DNA of 5,000 bases from Microcaldota archaeon (GCA_023247345.1 JAHFGR010000103.1:1-5000); one strand, 5' to 3'; shown: positions 1-4,879, counted from the stretch's first letter. Numbers and translations are program-made. Notes: generated by a model not told the origin, from the letters alone.

Positions 1-270
1 ATGAGAGAATAATCGCGCCTCGTGGCGCTCGATCGTTTGCGTGTGATTTTCTGAGAAAATTTACTCCTTAGTTTCTTCTTCAATTGCCTTATGATTTTTT
101 GTTTGTTTAAGTTTGCGTAACAGCTAACTAATTCGTAGCGATCGATTTGTTGATGGTGTAATTAAGCATAATAAAGAAGAAACCAGAGATCTGACCTTGG
201 GTCTGAAACGATTTAGACTATTGACGTATCCGGCCGATATCTATTTTTAAATGTTACAGAAGAGAATTTT
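1..270. other. Left-edge region without a convincing gene
   Basis: No plus-strand reading frame of useful length starts here; the ATG at position 1 meets a stop after three codons. Two small hairpins are visible: GCGCC (15-19) with GGCGC (24-28) around a TCGT loop, and ATTTTC (46-51) with GAAAAT (55-60) around a TGA loop. On the minus strand one frame is open from 161 to the edge, with only a TTG at 83 as possible start and no good ribosome-binding site. From that TTG it would encode a very basic stretch beginning KKKLRSKF. This could be the 5' end of a gene leaving the window or chance. The right end holds the likely promoter of the next gene. Confidence 0.5.
242..251 (+). promoter_or_regulatory. 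TATA-like box for the 283-954 gene
   Basis: TATTTTTAAA is centred near 247. With the usual archaeal spacing of about 25-27 bp, transcription would start near 272-274. That leaves a leader of about 10 nt carrying GGTG (273-276), a partial ribosome-binding site six bases before the ATG at 283. No clear BRE is visible just upstream. This is a spacing-based inference. Confidence 0.4.
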
Positions 271-282
271 TTGGGTGTGGAA

Positions 283-954
283 ATGGCAAGAACTAATTTT
301 GTTAAAAGATTAACTGCAACTGCGGTGGCCGCAGCTGTTTATATTGCTTGTGCTACTCCAAATCTAGTTTCAATCCGTAGTCAAACTCCATTATTAGATG
401 AAGGACCACCAACTATTTCATATAATGCTATCATAGAAAAAATTGCAGAGAATTTAAAGACATCTAAAAATTGTATGGAAGCTGAAGCTAGTACTAAATT
501 TGATGGCGGGGGAGTGCAATGCATTGTATCTATTCGAAAAAAACCGACTTATGCTGGCTCTAGCTGTATAGGTGCTAATTGTGATGAAGATGACGGTAAG
601 GAAGTTATTTTGATAGGAGCTATTTTGATCCCATTTGGATCTGTTAAAGATATAGAACTGCGCCCTGATTCTACTGCTTCTGAAACAGATCCACAAAATT
701 CCAATACCCAAGTAGTTCGCAAATATGGTCCACTTTTGATTCTAAAAGTTGGCTATCTAGAGTGGACTAGTAATCTATCAGGATCTATAGTTAAGGATCA
801 TGACTCTTACTATAAGCTGTCTTTTGAGTTTGCTGACATGCAACTTGCCGTAGCGACTGCTCAATACATAAAATATATGCATGATAACTATGAACGACGT
901 TCTACTAATTCTAACTTTAGTCCCCCATCCTTAGGTTCTCTTCCACATTTGTAA
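283..954 (+). CDS. Hypothetical protein with N-terminal signal-like segment
   Basis: I do not recognise this 223-residue protein. Residues 1-24 look like a secretion signal or membrane anchor: a basic start (MARTNFVKR), then a hydrophobic run (about 10-24) ending in A-C-A, which fits an AxA-type signal peptidase site. Cys23 follows Y-I-A, a poor lipobox, so a lipoprotein is possible but weaker. The mature part has four cysteines (64, 80, 95, 100), the last two in C-x4-C followed by an acidic DEDD run, which could hold a disulfide or a metal. Residues 108-200 alternate hydrophobic strands and end in an amphipathic helix (FADMQLAVATAQYIKYM), vaguely like a PH/GRAM-type fold; that is speculation. 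The tail after 205 is Ser/Pro/Asn-rich. In-frame starts at TTG 271 or GTG 277 exist; ATG 283 is preferred for its GGTG motif and ATG codon. The gene ends in a double stop (TAA TAG) and is probably monocistronic. Confidence 0.75.
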   Translation: MARTNFVKRLTATAVAAAVYIACATPNLVSIRSQTPLLDEGPPTISYNAIIEKIAENLKTSKNCMEAEASTKFDGGGVQCIVSIRKKPTYAGSSCIGANCDEDDGKEVILIGAILIPFGSVKDIELRPDSTASETDPQNSNTQVVRKYGPLLILKVGYLEWTSNLSGSIVKDHDSYYKLSFEFADMQLAVATAQYIKYMHDNYERRSTNSNFSPPSLGSLPHL

Positions 955-1068
955 TAGATTAAAGAAATTAAAACCTAGTGAAAATAAAATAGACTTTAAT
1001 TAGCTTAACTTTGCTATTTGGCCCTGCTCGCGCTAATTTTGTTCTCTAAATCAATTCACCAAATTGAT

Positions 1069-1144
1069 TTTCACCACTGCAAATCTCGTTTCCCTCTCCA
1101 TACAAATGCACAAAATCATTAAATGCTCAAAATTGGTGGTGAAA
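1069..1144. repeat. Inverted repeat TTTCACCAC / GTGGTGAAA
   Basis: TTTCACCAC (1069-1077) and GTGGTGAAA (1136-1144) are exact reverse complements, separated by 58 bp. Just left of the first arm a smaller hairpin, CAATT (1052-1056) with AATTG (1062-1066), can form. The arms may fold the 3' end of one of the convergent transcripts, or be two half-sites for a protein. The length is short enough to be chance. Confidence 0.35.
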
Positions 1145-1170
1145 TGTTGCTGACTAGTGCGCCGATCCAA

Positions 1171-1225
1171 AGGCATTTTTTGGGTAAATAATTACAAGTG
1201 TCAAATTCATCAGGTATTTTTTGAG
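1171..1225 (+). terminator. Two similar T-tract blocks, candidate terminators
   Basis: AGGCATTTTTTGGG (1171-1184) recurs as AGGTATTTTTTGAG (1212-1225), 12 of 14 bases identical and 41 bp apart. Archaeal RNA polymerase terminates at T-runs, so both are candidate stop points for the 283-954 transcript. They lie more than 200 bp past its stop codon, which would make a long 3' untranslated region. No strong hairpin precedes either tract. Confidence 0.35.
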
Positions 1226-1268
1226 CAACTTTATATTTTTCATCGTTCGTTTTTAAGACAAGATAATT

Positions 1269-1733
1269 TTAGATTTCATTGAATATGAAAGGATCCTTTA
1301 CAACATTTAGAACTACGTTTGTGTTTGTTTTTTTAACATACGGCGTACCGAGTATTTTCTTAATCAATGAACTGAACTCACCTCTGCTTCTCGCAATAAC
1401 AAATGCAACTGAATCATATTCGCCAGTAACATCATAAACGGCATAAACGCCTCGCAGTTTTCCTATTTTTTCCTGAGCCTCCAAAAGCTTGCCAGGCTCA
1501 ATCGAGATCTGAACCAAACCCATAAACTCGTAACCTAGTTTAAGAAAATCCAAACTCGCCACATAACCTTTAACAAATCCGTTCTTTTCAAGATTTTTCA
1601 TTCTATCTATCAATGACACGGGGCTTATATTGATTTTTTTCGCTAGCTCGCGATAGCTGCGTCTGCAGTTAAGCCGCAATTCCTTCAATATGCTCTTATC
1701 CATCTCATCTAAAATCAAACGTTTGCTTTTCAT
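1269..1733 (-). CDS. Lrp/AsnC family transcriptional regulator
   Basis: This 154-residue protein has the usual Lrp/AsnC length and order. An N-terminal winged helix-turn-helix spans residues 7-57 (LDEMDKSIL, SYRELAKKINIS as first helix and turn, then recognition helix SLIDRMKNLEKNGFVKGY). A C-terminal RAM effector/oligomerisation domain spans about 68-146, with the GEYDSV motif at 104-109 typical of the ligand-binding fold. Family members form dimers to octamers and sense amino acids or related metabolites. Position back to back with glnA suggests control of glutamine synthesis, as reported for Lrp next to glnA in Halobacterium; here that is inference. I chose the ATG at 1733 over an in-frame ATG at 1760. 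A ribosome-binding site CAGGTAAT (1738-1745 on the minus strand) precedes 1733, and the TATA-like box predicts a transcript start near 1748, inside the longer version. No frameshift or truncation is seen. Confidence 0.93.
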   Translation of the reverse strand: MKSKRLILDEMDKSILKELRLNCRRSYRELAKKINISPVSLIDRMKNLEKNGFVKGYVASLDFLKLGYEFMGLVQISIEPGKLLEAQEKIGKLRGVYAVYDVTGEYDSVAFVIARSRGEFSSLIKKILGTPYVKKTNTNVVLNVVKDPFIFNEI

Positions 1734-1768
1734 AAGAATTACCTGGCTTAAAATAAACATTTGTTAAA

Positions 1769-1788
1769 TATATTTATAATTATTTCTA
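1769..1788 (-). promoter_or_regulatory. BRE/TATA promoter of the Lrp gene
   Basis: On the minus strand TTATAAATATA (1769-1779) is preceded by a purine-rich BRE-like TAGAAATAA (1780-1788). The usual spacing puts the transcript start near 1747-1749, about 15 nt before the ATG at 1733. That leaves just enough leader for the CAGGTAAT ribosome-binding site. Confidence 0.55.
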
Positions 1789-1810
1789 TTTTTTGTTTAG
1801 TTTTTTCTTA

Positions 1811-1825
1811 GAAACATATAAATAT
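1811..1825 (+). promoter_or_regulatory. Candidate BRE/TATA promoter of glnA
   Basis: GAAAC (1811-1815) followed by ATATAAATAT (1816-1825) resembles the archaeal BRE plus TATA arrangement. It predicts a transcript start near 1845 and a leader of about 95 nt. An alternative TATA-like TTTATAA at 1859-1865 would give a start near 1888 and a leader of about 50 nt. Sequence alone does not decide between them; both could be used under different nitrogen states. Confidence 0.45.
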
Positions 1826-1827
1826 GT
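1814..1827. promoter_or_regulatory. 14-bp palindrome, candidate Lrp operator
   Basis: ACATAT-AA-ATATGT has perfect 6-bp arms around a 2-bp centre and overlaps the upstream TATA-like element of glnA. Lrp/AsnC proteins bind short AT-rich palindromes of about 13-15 bp. The place between the two divergent genes fits an operator that could block TBP at glnA while sitting upstream of the Lrp promoter. AT-rich palindromes also arise by chance, so this is a candidate only. Confidence 0.4.
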
Positions 1828-1848
1828 GTATAATTTAAAGCAGAAGTA

Positions 1849-1870
1849 ATAACTTTAGTTTATAACTTTA
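1849..1870 (+). repeat. Direct repeat ATAACTTTA x2 in the glnA leader/promoter
   Basis: ATAACTTTA occurs at 1849-1857 and 1862-1870, 13 bp start to start, and a partial third copy ACTTTA follows at 1870-1875. The repeats flank and include the downstream TATA-like TTTATAA. They may be regulator half-sites, or simply AT-rich promoter sequence. Confidence 0.35.
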
Positions 1871-1940
1871 CTTTAATCTATAATGTAGAACCAGTATCAT
1901 GTAGTTTATCTATTGTTCATTTACACGGGAGGGGTTTATT

Positions 1941-3350
1941 ATGGATGGAAAATCTGCAAAACAATTAGCTGAGAAAGAAAACTTAGAGTTAGTAGATGTA
2001 AAATTTGTAGATATGCATGGCCAATGGCAGCATTTTACTATGCCATTGCACATGCTGGAATTCAGTGATAAAGATACACTGCCATTCGATGGTTCAAGCA
2101 TTCGCGGTTTTCAGGAAATAGACGAGAGCGATATGTATCTTATTCCTGATTATTCAACAACATTTGTTGATCCGTTCTCAAGCAGAAGTATAAGCGTTAC
2201 TTGCGACGTTTACGATCCGATAAAAAAAGAAGCGTATTCTCGAGATCCGAGGACAATAGCAAAAAAAGCCGAGGCATATCTTAAGTCAAGTGGCGCGGGG
2301 GATACGGCATATTTCGGTCCGGAAGCGGAGTTTTTTGTGTTCGATGATCTTAGATACTCGCAGAACGAATATTCTGGTCATTATTCAATTGACTCAGAAG
2401 AAGGAATATGGAATTCTGGCGGAAGTCCAAGCGGTTCTAATTTAGGTTACAAAGTCAGACATAAGGAAGGTTATTTCCCTGTTTTGCCGCATGATACGTT
2501 GCACGAGCTAAGAAGCGACGCAATTCTCACCATGATGAAATGCGGCGTTACGCTTGAGAAACATCACCATGAAGTCGCAACTGCCGGTCAGTGCGAGATA
2601 GGTATAAAATATGACTCTCTGGTAAAGTCTGCAGACAATATGCAGATATACAAATATGTTGTCAAAAATACTGCTCGCAAATATGGCAAGGTTGCTACAT
2701 TCATGCCAAAGCCACTATTCAATGATAACGGGAGCGGTATGCACACCCACCAGAGTATATGGAGAGATGGAAAAAATCTTTTTGCAGGGGAAGCCTATGG
2801 TGGTTTAAGCGAGACCGCGCTATTTTATATAGGCGGATTGCTTACACACGCCCGCGCTTTGGCAGCAATCCTAAACCCAACAACTAATTCATACAAGCGA
2901 TTGGTTCCAGGTTTTGAAGCCCCTGTTAATTTAGCATACAGCTACAGAAATAGAAGCGCAGCAGTAAGAATTCCTGTTGCAGAAGGCGCTGGCCCAGCAT
3001 CAAGAAGATTGGAATACAGACCGCCCGATCCTAGCTGCAACCCATATCTTGCATTTTCTGCCATGCTTATGGCTGGATTGGATGGAATAAAAAGAAAAAC
3101 CCATCCTGGCGAAGCGGTTACTGAGAACATTTATAAGATGTCCAAAGAAAAAGCATCCAAAATCCGTCAGATGCCTGGAAGTTTATCAGAGGCATTGAAT
3201 GAATTGGAAGCAGATCACGCATTCTTGCTTGAAGGCAATGTTTTCACTAAGGACGTGATTGAGATGTGGGTTGAAAGAAAAAGAGATGAAATTACACAGG
3301 TAAATCTAAGACCGCATCCTTGGGAATTCCATCTTTACCATGATGTATAA
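1941..3350 (+). CDS. glnA: Glutamine synthetase type I (GSI-beta type)
   Basis: Makes glutamine from glutamate, ammonia and ATP in the cytoplasm; type I enzymes are dodecamers. The 469 residues align along the whole length with E. coli GlnA, also 469. A beta-grasp N-terminal domain carries FDGSS (49-53, with Asp50). The catalytic domain has metal ligands Glu128, Glu130 (GPEAEFF), Glu211 (HHHEVATAG), Glu219, His268 (NGSGMHTH) and Glu358; the glutamate loop KRLVPGFEAP (319-328) has Glu326; substrate arginines are 320, 338, 343 and 360. All match E. coli counterparts. The segment at about 136-165, absent from GSI-alpha, marks it as beta-type. Tyr398 lines up with the adenylylated Tyr397, but the following LPPEE is replaced by KMSKE, and I see no adenylyltransferase here, so modification is doubtful. 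Start ATG 1941 is preceded by GGGAGGGG (1927-1934). Likely controlled by the divergent Lrp protein; monocistronic. Confidence 0.98.
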   Translation: MDGKSAKQLAEKENLELVDVKFVDMHGQWQHFTMPLHMLEFSDKDTLPFDGSSIRGFQEIDESDMYLIPDYSTTFVDPFSSRSISVTCDVYDPIKKEAYSRDPRTIAKKAEAYLKSSGAGDTAYFGPEAEFFVFDDLRYSQNEYSGHYSIDSEEGIWNSGGSPSGSNLGYKVRHKEGYFPVLPHDTLHELRSDAILTMMKCGVTLEKHHHEVATAGQCEIGIKYDSLVKSADNMQIYKYVVKNTARKYGKVATFMPKPLFNDNGSGMHTHQSIWRDGKNLFAGEAYGGLSETALFYIGGLLTHARALAAILNPTTNSYKRLVPGFEAPVNLAYSYRNRSAAVRIPVAEGAGPASRRLEYRPPDPSCNPYLAFSAMLMAGLDGIKRKTHPGEAVTENIYKMSKEKASKIRQMPGSLSEALNELEADHAFLLEGNVFTKDVIEMWVERKRDEITQVNLRPHPWEFHLYHDV

Positions 3351-3435
3351 AATTCGAAGAATTTTGTACAGATTTGAGCCAAAAAGCTCAAACTGATGTG
3401 TAGAGGGTAAGTTTTATTTTTTCTTTTTATTTTTT
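3349..3435 (+). terminator. glnA 3' hairpins and T-tract terminator
   Basis: Two hairpins follow glnA. AAAATTC (3349-3355) pairs with GAATTTT (3359-3365) around a GAA triloop and overlaps the stop codon. TTTGAGC (3373-3379) pairs with GCTCAAA (3386-3392) around CAAAAA. A strongly T-rich stretch, 3411-3435, then runs up to the end of the convergent minus-strand gene. The T-tract is the likely archaeal stop signal; the hairpins may protect the 3' end. The second hairpin could also act for the opposite transcript. Confidence 0.6.
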
Positions 3436-3748
3436 AAATAATTTCAATACCGAGTTGTCTGAGTTTTTGTTCTACTAAAGGATTGATACTTCTACCTGCT
3501 GAAACATCTGCTTCTGCCAGCCTAACTAATTGTCTTTTTGCTGCTTCTCTTGTTCTTGGATCTTTAAGATCGTTTGTTAAAGCAGCTATAGTTAAGTTTG
3601 GGTCAATACCATCAATCATTGGGCCACCTGATTCTATATCAAATTCTCTTGCCATTCTAGATAATATACTATCTCCCGATGGCCTTGGAGGAACAATTAC
3701 AGGAGGTTGTCTTCTTGTTAATCTTGATATTGCTAACATAAATTGCAT
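3434..3748 (-). CDS. Hypothetical small protein, Pro-rich N-term and helical C-term
   Basis: I do not recognise this 104-residue protein. Its reality rests mainly on a perfect ribosome-binding site AGGTGAT five bases before the ATG. That also rejects the overlapping plus-strand frame. Residues 1-10 are mildly hydrophobic, 11-24 are basic and proline-rich (TRRQPPVIVPPRPS, an SH3-ligand-like or flexible linker), and 51-101 look helical. The stretch LKDPRTREAAKRQLVRLAEA (61-80) resembles a single HEAT-type helical unit (D-P-R-x-R-E-A-A), too little to assign the fold. No signal peptide, cysteine or clear catalytic motif is present, so a small cytoplasmic adaptor or binding protein is conceivable. 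It is convergent with glnA and divergent from the 3908-4879 gene, with 159 bp between. The product may belong with the unknown genes to the right, but nothing proves it. Confidence 0.7.
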   Translation of the reverse strand: MQFMLAISRLTRRQPPVIVPPRPSGDSILSRMAREFDIESGGPMIDGIDPNLTIAALTNDLKDPRTREAAKRQLVRLAEADVSAGRSINPLVEQKLRQLGIEII

Positions 3749-3753
3749 TTTAC

Positions 3754-3760
3754 ATCACCT
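3754..3760 (-). promoter_or_regulatory. Strong ribosome-binding site
   Basis: The minus strand reads AGGTGAT with a 5-nt spacer to the ATG at 3748. It is the best match in the window to the core complementary to the archaeal 16S rRNA 3' end, and it fixes both strand and start for this gene. Confidence 0.8.
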
Positions 3761-3770
3761 ATTCTGAGCG

Positions 3771-3792
3771 AAAATTTTTATTCAAAATTTTT
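3771..3792. repeat. Direct repeat AAAATTTTT x2 upstream of the minus-strand gene
   Basis: AAAATTTTT occurs at 3771-3779 and 3784-3792, 13 bp apart. Each unit contains the self-complementary AAAATTTT. The pair lies about 25-45 bp before the ATG at 3748, where promoter elements of that gene are expected. It could serve as a TATA-region element or a paired binding site; chance in AT-rich DNA is possible. Confidence 0.35.
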
Positions 3793-3832
3793 GCATCCTT
3801 ACTTCTAACTAGTAAATTAGTAATAAACTTAT

Positions 3833-3864
3833 GAGGAAACCACTTTTTAAAGCCTGGTTTCTTC
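3833..3864. promoter_or_regulatory. Inverted repeat in the divergent spacer
   Basis: GAGGAAACCA (3833-3842) pairs with TGGTTTCTTC (3855-3864): ten pairs including one G-T, around a 12-base loop. The loop contains the TATA-like CTTTTTAAAG (3843-3852). It lies between the two divergent unknown genes, so it could be an operator covering a promoter element, or a transcript hairpin. It is one of the longer imperfect palindromes in the window. Confidence 0.4.
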
Positions 3865-3876
3865 CAATTAGATACC

Positions 3877-3884
3877 TTTTAAAA
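3877..3884 (+). promoter_or_regulatory. TATA-like box for the 3908-4879 gene
   Basis: TTTTAAAA is centred near 3880, about 27 bp before the ATG at 3908. The transcript would therefore start at or next to that ATG (leaderless), or have a 40-nt leader if translation begins at the downstream ATG 3947. A second TATA-like motif lies at 3843-3852. Confidence 0.45.
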
Positions 3885-3907
3885 CACTTTTTACCAATAC
3901 ATTATGC

Positions 3908-4879
3908 ATGAGAAGCTCGGATTTAGGTAATAGGGTTGAGGCGAGAATGGCTGGAGGCAGTAGGCAGGAAGCCAGAGGCAGTAAGCTGGAAGTCTTAGGC
4001 AGTAGGTTAGATACCGTAGGCATTAAGTCAGAAGCTAGACTAAATGCAGGTTATCCATTCAAAAGATTTAAACCAGAAGTAGTTCGATCAGTAAGAAAAG
4101 TAGATATTACAGGTCAAACATACGTAGAACAAGCAAGAAAAGCAAGAGAAATGCTAATGTCATTAGATCCAGAAAAAGTAAAACAAGTAATTGAATTTCA
4201 TAAAGGTTTAAACCTATTTCAAGCGCTCGCTTTAGCTCAAAGAGAAGGAAGTCTAATAGTTCCAAATGGTATTCATGATAGAATTTTAACAGAAACAACA
4301 GATCCTGAAGAGCGAAGCTCTTTGGGAGATCGTGACCGAAGGTCACGAGATAAGCAATATCTTATACAGAATTATCCAGCATGTACAGGAACCCTAGTTA
4401 TTTATGAAAAACCTAATGTGCCCTTGTTGGATAAGGTTGTTTTTAGTTGGTTGCAGTTCAATCGTAGAACTTATTCTATATCCTTTGTAGTCCCAGAACA
4501 ATTCCAAGGCAAAGCAAACTGTGCTTTGGTAGTTGAACACCCTGATTTCGAATTGATGGCGCTTGGAAATAACAGATACGAACTAAAAGTCGATGCACAG
4601 TATGTCCATAAAATTGAAGATTTTCCTGAGATAAGTGGCTGGTATATGCCACATGCTGAAACAGGTATTCCTCACGGTAAAAAAGTAGAAGCAAGTTCAG
4701 ATTCTAGATATCTTTGGAGAATTGATAAAACTCATATCTGCTCTGTTGGCCGTATCGTCGGCGATTTCGGCGTCTACGACAGGCGTTACATCGGTGCCAT
4801 TGACTTCTGGTCCGCTCGTCTCGGGGTGGCGTTTATGCCGTTGAATGTTACGCCAGAAAAAAGTGATTCACATGATTAG
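3908..4879 (+). CDS. Hypothetical protein with mosaic coding sequence
   Basis: I do not recognise this 323-residue protein. Residues 17-44 are four 7-residue repeats (GSRQEAR, GSKLEVL, GSRLDTV, GIKSEAR). Residues 50-114 are basic and helical (VEQARKAREMLMSL, KVKQVIEFHKGLNLFQALALAQ). From 115 comes a beta-rich body with notable segments SLIVPNGIHDRIL, TGTLVIYEKP, YSISFVVPEQFQGK and CALVVEHPDFELM, then GDFGVYDRRYIGAIDFW near the end. No signal peptide, membrane segment or known catalytic motif is seen. Residues 133-148 are a charged Arg/Asp/Ser insert encoded by twin hairpins. Arginine is mostly AGA in the body but CGN/AGG in the insert and in the GC-rich 3' patch. ATG 3908 fits a leaderless transcript; ATG 3947 has GAGG five bases upstream and would give 310 residues. 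It probably forms an operon with the overlapping downstream gene. Confidence 0.78.
   Translation: MRSSDLGNRVEARMAGGSRQEARGSKLEVLGSRLDTVGIKSEARLNAGYPFKRFKPEVVRSVRKVDITGQTYVEQARKAREMLMSLDPEKVKQVIEFHKGLNLFQALALAQREGSLIVPNGIHDRILTETTDPEERSSLGDRDRRSRDKQYLIQNYPACTGTLVIYEKPNVPLLDKVVFSWLQFNRRTYSISFVVPEQFQGKANCALVVEHPDFELMALGNNRYELKVDAQYVHKIEDFPEISGWYMPHAETGIPHGKKVEASSDSRYLWRIDKTHICSVGRIVGDFGVYDRRYIGAIDFWSARLGVAFMPLNVTPEKSDSHD
3956..4039 (+). repeat. Four 21-bp in-frame tandem repeats
   Basis: Units start at 3956, 3977, 3998 and 4019, each beginning GGCAGTA or GGCATTA and each encoding seven residues of G-[SI]-[RK]-x-[ED]-x-x type. Each unit also divides into three looser heptamers of the form RGYNRGA (for example GGCAGTA, GGCAGGA, AGCCAGA), so the tract looks like a degenerate heptanucleotide repeat that stays in frame. 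A more decayed unit (VEARMAG) may precede it at 3935-3955. Confidence 0.7.
4308..4348. repeat. Twin C-GAA-G hairpins inside a coding sequence
   Basis: Two adjacent perfect palindromes lie in frame in the 3908-4879 gene. AAGAGC (4308-4313) pairs with GCTCTT (4317-4322), and TCGTGACC (4330-4337) pairs with GGTCACGA (4341-4348). Both close on a GAA triloop. The first contains GCGAAGC, known as an exceptionally stable DNA mini-hairpin. GAGAT occurs on both sides of the second (4326-4330, 4347-4351). They encode a hydrophilic stretch, residues 133-148, as expected of a small palindromic element tolerated in a surface loop. Confidence 0.65.
4741..4840 (+). other. GC-rich patch at the gene's 3' end
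   Basis: By hand count 60 of 100 bases are G or C here, against 36 of 100 in the preceding 4641-4740. Codons switch to C- or G-ending forms (GGC, GTC, TAC, GAC, ATC) and arginine to CGT or AGG. The encoded segment, about residues 278-311, contains GDFGVYDRRY and AIDFWSARLGV. The reading frame is unbroken. This fits replacement of the 3' end by recombination with a homologue from a different sequence background, or strong local selection. Confidence 0.55.

Larger units (their letters stand above)
955..1268. other. Convergent intergenic gap with T-tracts
   Basis: This 314-bp gap separates two convergent genes. I see no supported gene in it. A 41-codon minus-strand frame (1051-1176) exists but has no ribosome-binding site. 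Poly-T tracts useful for ending the plus-strand transcript lie at 1176-1181 and 1217-1222, and more T-rich sequence follows to about 1254. An inverted repeat is listed separately. No clear T-run was found to stop the minus-strand Lrp transcript. Confidence 0.6.

Noticed and set aside
151..206. Possible C/D box RNA (TTGATGG box C-like, CTGA box D-like)
   Set aside because: Box C is a poor match, internal C'/D' boxes are missing and the spacing is too short.
454..711. Minus-strand frame of 85 codons
   Set aside because: Lies entirely within the 283-954 gene on the other strand and shows no ribosome-binding site or protein-like features.
1051..1176. Minus-strand frame of 41 codons starting MPLDRRTSQQ
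   Set aside because: No ribosome-binding site precedes the ATG, the length is within chance, and no family is recognisable.
1910..3130. Two minus-strand frames overlapping glnA (1910-2101 and 2942-3130)
   Set aside because: Both are antisense to a strongly conserved enzyme and are explained by its codon pattern.
3483..3767. Plus-strand open frame of 94 codons
   Set aside because: It overlaps the minus-strand gene at 3434-3748, which has a perfect ribosome-binding site. The plus frame starts at a TTG without one and reads like an antisense shadow.
3956..4039. CRISPR array
   Set aside because: Units are directly adjacent without spacers, degenerate, and translated in frame.
4107..4346. Minus-strand frame of 79 codons rich in Leu and Phe
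   Set aside because: It is the antisense shadow of the Lys/Glu/Arg-rich helical part of the 3908-4879 gene; no start context of its own.
4312..4347. Intrinsic terminator in the 3908-4879 gene
   Set aside because: The hairpins are followed by no T-tract and the reading frame continues for 176 codons.
4476..4694. Minus-strand frame of 72 codons
   Set aside because: Antisense shadow within the 3908-4879 gene, without supporting signals.
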